Assembly: GCA_964525185.1 (NCBI GenBank)
Contig: CAZGFQ010000006.1
Location: forward strand, 13,697 to 77,696
From: JABHGY01 sp964525185
GTDB taxonomy: Bacteria; Fidelibacterota; Marinisomatia; Marinisomatales; UBA1611
Direction of reading: 5' to 3'
DNA: 64,000 nt
This document shows positions 47,301 to 54,467 of the stretch, piece by piece. Position numbers and translations under genes: made by a program. Within the stretch, counting starts at the first letter, position 1, and the number at the start of each line of letters is the position of its first letter. The notes beneath the pieces are model-generated. The model did not search any database, had not been told where the DNA came from, and was given only the letters and a program-made list of their open reading frames with translations.

Positions 47301-47693
47301 CCAAACCCTATTGTTCCGGGAGAAGATCAATACATAATTCAAACTACAGCAGATGGTACCTCGTCAGATTTAGATTTAAGTGAAATTTTAGTTGTTCCAA
47401 ATCCGTATGTTGTCACATCTGCTTACGAATATATTCAATATCAAAAAGAAATTCAGTTTACCCGCCTTCCTGAAGAATGTATGATTCGTATTTACAATTC
47501 AGCGGGGGAATTGGTTCAGGTGATTAACCATGAAGTCGGTAGTCCTGGGTATCGAGGGTCTAGTATTGAAGCTTGGGATTTACGAACATATAATAATCAA
47601 GATGTAGCTTTTGGAGTATATATATTCCATGTAGTTTCTGGAGGATTTGAAAATGGGAAGGAACATATTGGAAAGTTTGCGGTGATCAAATGA
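44394..47693 (+). CDS. Large exported protein, right module (sorting-domain C-terminus)
   Basis: A 1099-residue exported protein with signal MKKYLIITLLLNIAIHAGNP. It begins 2 bases after the receptor stop. It contains a fibronectin-like domain (GYRVYRSSDRGNTW, YWYSISAYDGP) near residues 520-610, and FTESGSIASYYNLN, RGNADPDTI and YQVAGNSKP near residues 820-880, shared with the 33899 protein. The C-terminus (VVPNPYVVTS, CMIRIYNSAGELVQV, AWDLRTYNNQDVAFGVYIF, ending KFAVIK) is a type IX/FlgD-like sorting domain. Role is unknown; the pairing with a receptor and PorV suggests a surface-assembled complex. Confidence 0.85.
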   Translation: MKKYLIITLLLNIAIHAGNPTTGLSKREYYNQFIAPSKGRAPLGRPAAYDDRKRSVLDKGNMVLRLSNAAIYGYDRWGLNHEFPAGSMITNGCCTYYWTQAPMVGALKNGVPSVSVGVRGSVRDSEEEFEPLPGYDAGYSDTDQNIGIAFSDMEQSWPDRWPIEADPTGTFASVLYDANGNVEDTLYFPGVEPALGPEGFPDAPCGLGVQADREAYFVVTDNDPTDGNTYASNNGVGPLNVRIDTWVLNYANTFGNDGLIFIQKMTNVGNDTLRDLYFGIAGDPDAPEQGSAEWTDDLCMLISADDPHIAEKLSDTTDAHLLENLAIVWDPDDESSGFVSSGLGWIGLKFLECTKYNMDGSIQSYDISTFYTYEYSEDSQSDNDAYNIQMSHGIQEPHNIEPPSNDLFQKPYSYGPDITWIVAAGGPEQVTADGDTIPEMAVAPGEYVIFTFADFMGINEADLLRNAKVFQSLYDNNCASPQPPQPPVVHAVPQDGKVALFWDNRSENSIDPVTGNNAFQGYRVYRSSDRGNTWGSVVTDFNGNPTDFYKPLAIFDKMDGLNGAYAMSDPLIYYNLGNDDGLRYSFIDQDLVNGYEYWYSISAYDGPDDWSGARVDPMENAKVKNAFIDGDNTISIVPQGKSLGHEIGDKNVIHTGIAKATLSAVDAEAFVFDFLGEVEVEESDFVSKGYSYSVDFYDDGISIDSTDDDMANWDTTYFSYWTLTNSTTGETIIDQDSDVESGKMKYVIDGFIPVFNNASFTISGADTVIHTVLDSLASNLAFTGGGASGAANPSWGGFVDYLYNNYPASAGFSPPSDIISYKELGVDLQIRFTESGSIASYYNLNILRGNADPDTIQLPIEIWDTENNQRLNLAVYQVAGNSKPVPPWVPDSSIVVDSVFTNSDTTLDSSWAHYYSLSTNLQLVPIHDEYIGSSNTYHFAEDAGLMGWVLNFNTSNLRFNYGDILDIVFPNPIVPGEDQYIIQTTADGTSSDLDLSEILVVPNPYVVTSAYEYIQYQKEIQFTRLPEECMIRIYNSAGELVQVINHEVGSPGYRGSSIEAWDLRTYNNQDVAFGVYIFHVVSGGFENGKEHIGKFAVIK

Positions 47694-48766
47694 AGAAACT
47701 TTTATTTATCTTAACAACATTTGCAATTTTAAATGGGCAATTCGACAATGCATCAACATCGGCAGCTAACTTTTTGAAGGTTGAAGTAGGCGGACAAGCA
47801 GCAGCAATGGGAGGTGCATTCACAGCACAAGTCAGTGATGTGTCTGCCTTATTTTGGAATCCTGCTGGAATAACCGGTATCGGCAAATCAGAAGTAATGA
47901 TAAGTCAAACAGAATGGATTGGAGATATTAATCATAATTTTCTTGCTGCCGCTGTTAAATTTGGCCGACAAGGGTATCTTGGATTAAGTATTAATCAAAT
48001 GGCTTATGGTGAAATGACTCGAACGACGGAGTTTTCCCCTGAAGGAGAAGGTACATTTACCGCTAATGATTTGTCCCTTGGGTTAGCCTATGGCACACAA
48101 ATCAGTGATAAATTTTCCACAGGAATTCAATTCAAAATCATTAGAGAAACAATTTCCTTTTCCAGCGCCAATGCGGTAGCTGTTGATGTGGGTTCTCAAT
48201 ATACAACATCATTTTCTGGATTAAAAATTGGAATGGCCATTACTAATTTTGGTTCAAAAATGACCCTAACCGGAACGGATCAAAAAGTGGATATTGATGC
48301 ATATGAAGATTTAAATGGTAACCCAGATGTGATTGCTCGACTTGGTACAGAACAATGGTCACTCCCAATGACATTTAAAGTTGGGCTCTCCTTTTCCCCC
48401 ATTGGTCCAGATGCGATCATAAAACAAGAAAAAGTGAGCTTTATTATTAATACAGAATACAGTGACCCAAGAGATTTTAATCCTATTTATATGGCTGGCG
48501 CAGAATTGACAATAATGAAGCTTCTTTATCTTAGAGCTGGTGTTAAAAATACTTTTTTGAGATATCCAGATGATTTAGATGATGAATCAGATAAAGCAAT
48601 GTCAGACTATGAAAAAGGTGAATACATTAATCGATTTTCTATGGGATTTGGGTTGTCCTCAAAGAATTTTCCATTTATACCTTATCACTTAAATCTCGAT
48701 TATGCCTACTCAGATTTAGGGTTGCTTGGCTGGGTTCCGAGACTAACAATAAAGATTAATTTCTGA
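47690..48766 (+). CDS. PorV/PorQ-family outer-membrane protein (right module)
   Basis: A 358-residue beta-barrel protein overlapping the preceding gene by 4 bases. It has a signal peptide (MKKLLFILTTFAILNGQ), then VEVGGQAAAMGGAFTAQVSD and LFWNPAGITG, the family's N-terminal block, and a barrel ending in PRLTIKINF with a terminal Phe. The same block with GGA-like and WN-PAG features is in the 32783-33883 protein, so the two are paralogues. In type IX systems PorV escorts substrates with C-terminal sorting domains, which fits the upstream gene. Its 3' end nearly meets the convergent metalloprotease gene (3-base gap). Confidence 0.88.
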   Translation: MKKLLFILTTFAILNGQFDNASTSAANFLKVEVGGQAAAMGGAFTAQVSDVSALFWNPAGITGIGKSEVMISQTEWIGDINHNFLAAAVKFGRQGYLGLSINQMAYGEMTRTTEFSPEGEGTFTANDLSLGLAYGTQISDKFSTGIQFKIIRETISFSSANAVAVDVGSQYTTSFSGLKIGMAITNFGSKMTLTGTDQKVDIDAYEDLNGNPDVIARLGTEQWSLPMTFKVGLSFSPIGPDAIIKQEKVSFIINTEYSDPRDFNPIYMAGAELTIMKLLYLRAGVKNTFLRYPDDLDDESDKAMSDYEKGEYINRFSMGFGLSSKNFPFIPYHLNLDYAYSDLGLLGWVPRLTIKINF

Positions 48767-48769
48767 CAA

Positions 48770-51217
48770 TTATTTTAATAACGATATTTTCTTTGTTACT
48801 GTATTTGAATAATTACTCATTAAGGCTATATATATCCCAGACGGAACTAATTTGTCTTTTGAGTCAATTCCACTCCAAATAAAAGAATTTATTCCGCTTT
48901 TTGCTCTAATTGTTGTATTAAATATTTCTTCTCCTGAAATTGAAAATATTGAAAATTTTATTTCATTTGACTCTTTCGAAATAAACTGGATTTTCGTGCT
49001 AGAGTTAAATGGGTTTGGGTAGATTTGATGTATCATTAAACTTTGCAACAAGGTTGGGTGAATCTTAGCTGTCCCTGTTGTGCTCTCCATAAAAAAATAA
49101 TTTGTATTTCCTGTTAATAAAATTTGTCCTTCCGATAATTTTGATAGAGAGTGGTGATTGACATATGTTGGGAGAGGCGCTGTATTGCTCCATTGGTTTG
49201 TCGATGGATCATATATTTCACAGTTGACTCCACTCCCTGTTATTAAAACAGTACCATCATTTAATCCAATAGTTCTATGCCCATACCGATAGTCCCCGAT
49301 CATTTCTTCTGTTTGGGTTAACTCGTTTGTTGTTGGGTCATAAATTTCCCCAAATTCAGAGTTTCCAGTAATTAATACTCTGCCATCATTCAATAATTCA
49401 ACCTGGGGGGATCTCCGATTATATAACATTGTACCTACAACTGTCCATGTATTTTCATTAGGATCAAATAATTCAACTTCAGGTATTTCAACACCCCACG
49501 CCTTTGAACCACCAACAACAAGAACTCTACCATCGTTTATTCGTATTGCAGCATGATTTCCACGAGATTCGTTTAACGGAGCAACATCTATAAATGAATT
49601 CGATTGTTCATCAAATAATTCACAGCTTGATAATGATGTTTCTCCGTGAGGCGATACATTAAAACCACCAATAATTAAAATATTTCCATCTAATAGTTTG
49701 GTGGCTGTATGATTTGCTCTGGGAGTCAATAAAGTATCCATAAATACCCAATTATTGTCATCAATATCATATCGCTCAACACATACTATACTGCCGTATT
49801 CCGTTTCTCCACCCACTACCAATATGTCGCCATTATTCAATTTTGTCGATGTGTGTCCATACTTTGAATCATTTAAGGAATCGATAATAGTCCAAGAATA
49901 ATCAATAACATCAAATATTTCACATTGATTTATGAGTTGCATGACATTATTTGTTAAGATTCGACCTCCTGCAACCAAAACATCTCCTGTTTCTAAAACA
50001 GTCGCGGTATGGTGTGTCCTTGGTTTATTCATTTCTGGTAAAATATTCCAACTATTATCTAATGTAACAACAGATCTTTCTCTTGTTTTTGTTGGTGCTT
50101 GGACCTTATTGGAATGAAAAGACTCCTTTCCGTTCGTGTGAACGGATGTTACATAGTATCTTGCTTTATTGTTTGCAAATTTCATATTAGCTATATCTAT
50201 TTGAAAATCAAGATATTCACTCTCATCAGATGAAATAAAATCAATTTTTTCATAATTATTACAATGTAGATCGCTTTCACTTAATGCTCTATATATATTA
50301 TACCCGATTAAATTGGGATCATTAATTAGTGACCATTGTAATAATGGGTGGTTCTGAACATTCGTCCAAATTAAGTTTGATGGAGCCGATAAAATAATTT
50401 CTACATCACTTAATATTTGATAAAAACTAAAGCTAGAGTGAATTTTCTCAAACTGACCAAAGGTAAAATGATTCAAACATTCCAGGTTTGTATAAGACAT
50501 AATATTTTCAGTGTCGGGGTTATATGGATCTTCATCAACAACATCACCGCTGTCGTTAAAGTCATAACAAACCAAAGGAATGTAATCACAATTTCCGTCG
50601 ACGCACTCTCCGTGGTGTAAATCTGGATCAGCGGGCGTATCACACACACAATCTCCGGCAATGCTACAATTATTCCCAATCGGGTCTTCAATTTCAATTG
50701 AAAAATCGTGCGTGTGTAATAATCCGAGTGCATGCCCTATTTCATGAGAAATAACGTGCGATCCAAGCCACTCGCTACCTATTACCACATTTTGACTAGG
50801 GATAGACCCTGTATCACCAGCGCCGCTTGGCCCAAGCAAATATATATCAATTGCATTTACATGTGAATATGAATTTTTTAAAGATTGGAAAGAGCCCGGT
50901 GTATTATTATAATAATTACTGTTTCTAATAATTTGCCTACCTACTTCAACGAATGAAATATTTCCATCATTAAAGTCATTATTTATAAATGTTAAATACT
51001 CATTAATATTTTCATTTGATACTACACTTGGCCCAATATCTGGATATATATGGTGAAAAAATATGGCTATTTCTCGATTAGGGAATTGGTCCCCATAATT
51101 TTGAGTTTCTATACAATAATCTGGAATATCGGCGGTGTTAATACATTCTAAATTGTTTGAGTATACATTATTAAATAGGGGTGGAATCAATATCGCTATA
51201 TAAAAGAATCGACTCAT
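48770..51217 (-). CDS. Exported M43-type metalloprotease with Kelch propeller and sorting domain
   Basis: An 815-residue secreted protein. After the signal peptide, a metallopeptidase domain (about 45-270) has HEIGHALGLLH (158-168, HExxHxxGxxH), a cysteine-rich CVCDTPADP loop and the Met-turn IMSY (239-242), as in pappalysin/cytophagalysin (M43) proteases. A fibronectin-like segment (about 290-375) is followed by seven Kelch-like repeats (about 390-705; RTHHTATVLETGDVLVAGG is the first). The last 85 residues (IYPNPFNSSTKI to KISLLK) are a type IX sorting signal. Catalytic residues are complete. The combination of metzincin and seven-bladed propeller is unusual in my experience. Confidence 0.85.
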   Translation of the reverse strand: MSRFFYIAILIPPLFNNVYSNNLECINTADIPDYCIETQNYGDQFPNREIAIFFHHIYPDIGPSVVSNENINEYLTFINNDFNDGNISFVEVGRQIIRNSNYYNNTPGSFQSLKNSYSHVNAIDIYLLGPSGAGDTGSIPSQNVVIGSEWLGSHVISHEIGHALGLLHTHDFSIEIEDPIGNNCSIAGDCVCDTPADPDLHHGECVDGNCDYIPLVCYDFNDSGDVVDEDPYNPDTENIMSYTNLECLNHFTFGQFEKIHSSFSFYQILSDVEIILSAPSNLIWTNVQNHPLLQWSLINDPNLIGYNIYRALSESDLHCNNYEKIDFISSDESEYLDFQIDIANMKFANNKARYYVTSVHTNGKESFHSNKVQAPTKTRERSVVTLDNSWNILPEMNKPRTHHTATVLETGDVLVAGGRILTNNVMQLINQCEIFDVIDYSWTIIDSLNDSKYGHTSTKLNNGDILVVGGETEYGSIVCVERYDIDDNNWVFMDTLLTPRANHTATKLLDGNILIIGGFNVSPHGETSLSSCELFDEQSNSFIDVAPLNESRGNHAAIRINDGRVLVVGGSKAWGVEIPEVELFDPNENTWTVVGTMLYNRRSPQVELLNDGRVLITGNSEFGEIYDPTTNELTQTEEMIGDYRYGHRTIGLNDGTVLITGSGVNCEIYDPSTNQWSNTAPLPTYVNHHSLSKLSEGQILLTGNTNYFFMESTTGTAKIHPTLLQSLMIHQIYPNPFNSSTKIQFISKESNEIKFSIFSISGEEIFNTTIRAKSGINSFIWSGIDSKDKLVPSGIYIALMSNYSNTVTKKISLLK

Positions 51218-51269
51218 TGCAAAACAAGTTTATTCGAATTAAATGTTATTAACAATCCGATTAGCAAAA

Positions 51270-52061
51270 TCACTTTCGAGTCCACGCCCACTGGAAATCC
51301 ATAAACGGAATCCACGTTTCGGCCATGGGTAAATAGGGAAGTAAGTGTGTATCTATTCCAAATGGATATTCTCCATGGACTACCTTATACCCTAAAGATA
51401 TCCGGAAGCGGTCGCTTCTATTCCAACTCATCATTCCTTTATGTTCTAAAGCAAAAGACCCCTCCATTCCGGGAAGAAGATGAATATCCATATCTAACAA
51501 ATAACGAATTTTTTCCGTGACTTTTCCTGCAAAATCAATACCTGTTCTTATTCCATAACCACTGTATAATGGCGCAAATCTGTGATAAGCTAATGGTAGA
51601 TCTATGGTTGATCCTTTAGAAAGTTTTTCTGCGGCTAATCCAAGTGATACGCCTAGTTTAAATGTAATATTATATGGTTTTTGGTATCCCCAAGTGAATA
51701 ATAATTCATTATAAATAATGGCTGCAGCGGGGAAAGTAAACTCAGGAGAAATAATACCTCCCGTCCCTTCTCTTGCCAACATATTCAGCAAAGGAGTTGG
51801 ATATAAAATTGAGTGTCGAGATGATATATCAAATTTCCACCAAATATTTCGTGTTTTTTTTAGGCTCACATTGGGCATTACAAAGAAATATACAGGATGA
51901 ATGGACCACTCTTTATCGCCAGAAACACCAATCCTTAATGGTTGAAATAATCCAATTTCTACTCGTTTTTCTGGCAATACATTCGCAGAATAAGATGACC
52001 AATTTTCGGTTTTACCAAAAAGTGATGATAATGCTATAGTTAGAATGAGTATATTTTTCAC
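51270..52061 (-). CDS. Probable outer-membrane beta-barrel protein
   Basis: A 263-residue exported protein with signal MKNILILTIALSSLFGKTE and alternating hydrophobic/aromatic strands (RVEIGLFQPLRIGV, ISSRHSILYPTPLL, FRISLGYKVVHG), consistent with a small barrel. I recognise no named family. It overlaps the upstream phosphatase-family gene by 4 bases and is followed after 52 bases by the M43 protease gene, so the three could share one transcript beginning at the ArsC-like gene. Confidence 0.7.
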   Translation of the reverse strand: MKNILILTIALSSLFGKTENWSSYSANVLPEKRVEIGLFQPLRIGVSGDKEWSIHPVYFFVMPNVSLKKTRNIWWKFDISSRHSILYPTPLLNMLAREGTGGIISPEFTFPAAAIIYNELLFTWGYQKPYNITFKLGVSLGLAAEKLSKGSTIDLPLAYHRFAPLYSGYGIRTGIDFAGKVTEKIRYLLDMDIHLLPGMEGSFALEHKGMMSWNRSDRFRISLGYKVVHGEYPFGIDTHLLPYLPMAETWIPFMDFQWAWTRK

Positions 52062-53191
52062 GGCAGTTTTAATATGGCAGATACAGCCATGTGATCCGAT
52101 ATATATTTATAATCTTGGTGTGTTTGATCCGAACCGGATTTCCAACCGTTAGAAATATTTGTAAATAAATAATCTAATTTTCGATCGTAGTATGTTCCAT
52201 TTCTATCGCTCGTGCTTGGAGCGTGTGTAAAATATGCCGGTTCGTTGTTTAAATAATCTTCCAATAAAATGGCCGGTTCATATGCATCATATAAAGGTTG
52301 AAGAATCATGGGTTCATTTTCAAAATTTTCAAAATAACTGCCATCTTTATGTTGTGGTTCATTTCCTGCCTGGTGATACTGATCTCCTTCACACATATCC
52401 TCTAAACAAAAATCTGTAGAATCCGCACCCGGAGGCAATGAGTTTAAGTCACCACCCGTAACAAATAGAGCACCATCAGTTGTTAAAGATTCTAAAGTTT
52501 CCAAATATGTATCAATATGTTTTTGCTTTGTGTCGTCTGTAGCAAATGCTGTTGCATGAATATTAACAGCATAAAAATTGTCCATTCCCGGGACCAGTAT
52601 TTGTGTTTTAAGAATACTTCTTCTTAAATAAAAGTATTGCACAATTGCTGCCTGATTTTCCATTAATGGGAGCTTGATTCGTTCATAGTTACTTAATGGC
52701 CATTTTGATAAAATAACATTTCCCATATCCATTCGGCCAATGCCATCGCTGGGGATAAATTGTGAATTCCAAATGGTGGCATATACACCATAATTCATGT
52801 TTGTGTTGTCTAATAAATATTGAACTTGATCTATATAATTCGTCCGCTTTGAAGAGCGGTCCATTTCTTGAAGCAACAGAATATCTATATCTTCCCTATT
52901 CATTCTATCCACAACAGAATCTAAATTTGTGTTAACTTCAATTTCGGTTAAAACAACGCGATCACCACAAGCATCTCCGAAAAATGGAATACGCCCACAT
53001 CCAAAACGAATGTTCCAAGTCATGACCTTTATTTCATTTTCATGTGGCGCACCCACATCATTAATTATTTGAGATTCATAATAAATTGCATCTTCTACAT
53101 CATTGTGCGTTTCTACAATGGGATCGCATCCCTGCAGTAGGAATACTCCTAATAATATAAAAAATAATCTATGTTGTCTTGCTGAATGCAT
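52058..53191 (-). CDS. Endonuclease/exonuclease/phosphatase-family lipoprotein
   Basis: A 377-residue exported lipoprotein (LLGVFLLQGCDP, Cys about 22) of the EEP superfamily (sphingomyelinase, nuclease, synaptojanin-like). Family residues are IKVMTWNIRFG, ILLLQEMD, the central NIHATAF, VTGGDLNSLPPG and the C-terminal SDHMAVSAIL, so metal and catalytic residues appear intact. The substrate (lipid, nucleic acid or phosphoester) cannot be decided. It starts with a TAATG overlap of the ArsC-like stop, which means it is translated with the candidate selenoprotein. Confidence 0.85.
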   Translation of the reverse strand: MHSARQHRLFFILLGVFLLQGCDPIVETHNDVEDAIYYESQIINDVGAPHENEIKVMTWNIRFGCGRIPFFGDACGDRVVLTEIEVNTNLDSVVDRMNREDIDILLLQEMDRSSKRTNYIDQVQYLLDNTNMNYGVYATIWNSQFIPSDGIGRMDMGNVILSKWPLSNYERIKLPLMENQAAIVQYFYLRRSILKTQILVPGMDNFYAVNIHATAFATDDTKQKHIDTYLETLESLTTDGALFVTGGDLNSLPPGADSTDFCLEDMCEGDQYHQAGNEPQHKDGSYFENFENEPMILQPLYDAYEPAILLEDYLNNEPAYFTHAPSTSDRNGTYYDRKLDYLFTNISNGWKSGSDQTHQDYKYISDHMAVSAILKLP

Positions 53192-53532
53192 TATAATAAG
53201 GCTAATACATTTTCCGGTGGTCGACCCATGGCCGCTTTTTCCCCCTTAACAACTATGGGACGTTCAATGATTTTTGGGAATTGATTCATCGCTTTAAAAA
53301 GATTGGAATCATCATTTAATACTTCTTTTATATTATTTTCTTTAAAGTCGCTCTCCCCTTTTCTAATAAATTCTGAAGGGCGCATCTTTAATTTCGTAGA
53401 TATTGATTCCAATTCTTCTACGGTGGGTATATTTTTTAAATATTCTATAATAGTGGGTTCAACGCCATTGTCACGCAACAGCTGCAGAGTTTTTCTGCTC
53501 TTCCCTCACCTTGGGTTATGATATATAATCAT
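53191..53532 (-). CDS. ArsC/Spx-like reductase, candidate selenoprotein (TGA at catalytic Cys)
   Basis: Read through one in-frame TGA, this is a complete 113-residue ArsC-family (YfgD-like) thiol reductase. The N-terminus is MIIYHNPR-[TGA]-GKSRKTLQ, where homologues have HNPRC[SG]KSR; the TGA at 53506-53508 (codon 9) replaces precisely the catalytic Cys, with Arg13 kept. The remainder (GVEPTIIEYLKNIPTVEEL, IERPIVVKGEKAAMGRPPE) is fully conserved family text. AAGGA lies 4-5 bases before the ATG at 53532. An annotation pipeline would call only 53191-53478 and lose the active site. I infer selenocysteine insertion; a nonsense mutation is the alternative, but the intact gene on both sides argues against decay. 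The product would reduce arsenate or act as a related thiol/selenol reductase. Confidence 0.82.
53464..53482 (-). promoter_or_regulatory. Candidate bacterial SECIS hairpin within the ArsC-like gene
   Basis: In mRNA sense, GCUGUUG (53482-53476) pairs with CAAUGGC (53470-53464) through seven pairs, two of them G-U. The apical loop is CGUGA, and its first base is 31 bases after the UGA. Bacterial SECIS elements need a hairpin with a G among the first two loop bases at about 16-37 bases from the UGA, and both conditions hold. The fold was drawn by hand, not computed. Confidence 0.5.
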
Positions 53533-53656
53533 GATTTCCTTACTTTTATTAATTCTTCCTTATGGAATAATACGCATAAAATACATGTAAAACATATTTG
53601 AATTAAACCCCGATATCCAATTACTTAATCATTATTAATCCGGCGGATGATAGTCG

Positions 53657-53686
53657 CCTGCCTGTTCTTAGTTGAGCGCAGACAGG
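53657..53686 (-). repeat. GC-rich inverted repeat in AT-rich spacer
   Basis: On the minus strand CCTGTCTG and CAGGCAGG form an 8-bp stem (one G-U pair) around a 14-base loop. On the plus strand the same position would be a C-A mismatch, so any functional RNA hairpin is on the minus strand. Its GC-rich content contrasts with the surroundings. It might be a dispersed repeat or an RNA element of the ArsC-side transcript's upstream DNA; no second copy was found in this window by eye. Confidence 0.35.
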
Positions 53687-53915
53687 TAAGTAATTTTGAT
53701 TTTATTGCCTTATATATCCCACTTTTAGATGGGGATTTGTGGGGGTTGATAAAAAATAAAAGAAAATTAAAATTACGATTAACTCTCGCTGAAGTAATAA
53801 TTAAAAAATGTTAAACCTAATTCCATACAATAATAACTAATACCAATATATTTTATACATTTAATTGTTTTGTCTTTAATTTTTTATGTTTTTTCGTCTT
53901 TTTACATTATTTTAT

Positions 53916-53943
53916 TTGGTTATTAATATTATTTCATTATAAT
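53916..53943 (+). promoter_or_regulatory. Candidate promoter of the Lrp/AsnC gene (leaderless transcript)
   Basis: TTGGTT (53916-53921) and a perfect TATAAT (53938-53943) are 16 bases apart. The -10 box ends 7 bases before the ATG at 53951, so transcription would start at or within a base or two of the start codon. No Shine-Dalgarno precedes the ATG, which agrees with a leaderless message. Sequence inference only. Confidence 0.4.
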
Positions 53944-53950
53944 TTACAAT

Positions 53951-54427
53951 ATGACAATACACGATAATCATTACGAATTAGATCAAACTGATCGAAAAAT
54001 CCTGGATATATTGCAAGTAGATGGCCGCGCGTCGGCTAGCTATATTGCTGAACAAATTAGCATGTCTGTCCCTTCCACATCTGAACGTATTAAAAAACTG
54101 AAGGATGGTGGAATCATTCTCGGCTACCAAGCTGTGATTGATCCCCATAGTGTTGGGTTAGATGTTCTTGCGCTCATTACTATTATATCAGATTCTTCAG
54201 ATCATTACATTGATGTTGTAGATGAAGCAAACGAAACACCGGAAGTAGTTTGGTGTTATTCTACAACAGGACGAGGTTCCCACCTTATGATGATTGAAAC
54301 AGAAAGTAGTCGATCATTAGAAAAACTTCTTCGAGCCATACAGCAATGGCCGGGAGTTAAACGCACAGAAACGCAAATCATTTTATCATCTTATAAAAGA
54401 TTGGCGCCTGTTCGAATACCAGAATAA
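53951..54427 (+). CDS. Lrp/AsnC-family transcriptional regulator
   Basis: A 158-residue DNA-binding regulator. The N-terminal helix-turn-helix (about 9-60) shows LDQTDRKILDILQVDGRAS and VPSTSERIKKLKDGGII, and the C-terminal RAM (ligand-binding) domain spans about 70-150 (LALITIIS, VVWCYSTTGRGSHLMMIE). These regulators sense amino acids and often control nitrogen genes. Downstream lie a porin-like gene, an ammonium transporter, PII and glutamine synthetase, so it is a plausible regulator of this island. Confidence 0.92.
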   Translation: MTIHDNHYELDQTDRKILDILQVDGRASASYIAEQISMSVPSTSERIKKLKDGGIILGYQAVIDPHSVGLDVLALITIISDSSDHYIDVVDEANETPEVVWCYSTTGRGSHLMMIETESSRSLEKLLRAIQQWPGVKRTETQIILSSYKRLAPVRIPE

Positions 54428-54467
54428 ATAACCACAACCATTCATTTTTTAGAAGAGAGGAAATGAT

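Larger units (their letters stand above)
53533..53950. other. Intergenic region between ArsC-like gene and Lrp gene
   Basis: A 418-base AT-rich stretch without a convincing gene. It separates two divergent genes and must contain both promoters. It holds a GC-richer hairpin (53657-53686) and, at its right end, TATAAT close to the Lrp start codon. I find no tRNA or ORF of note in it. Confidence 0.6.

Noticed and set aside
53191..53478. 95-residue ORF starting at an internal ATG as a complete small gene
   Set aside because: It lacks the conserved N-terminus with the active-site residue of ArsC proteins; upstream sequence in the same frame restores it through one TGA. The longer candidate selenoprotein is the better explanation.
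53479..53532. ArsC-like gene as a decayed pseudogene
   Set aside because: The remainder is fully conserved, with a good ribosome binding site, a coupled downstream gene and only one stop, exactly at the catalytic Cys; decay would be expected to hit random positions.
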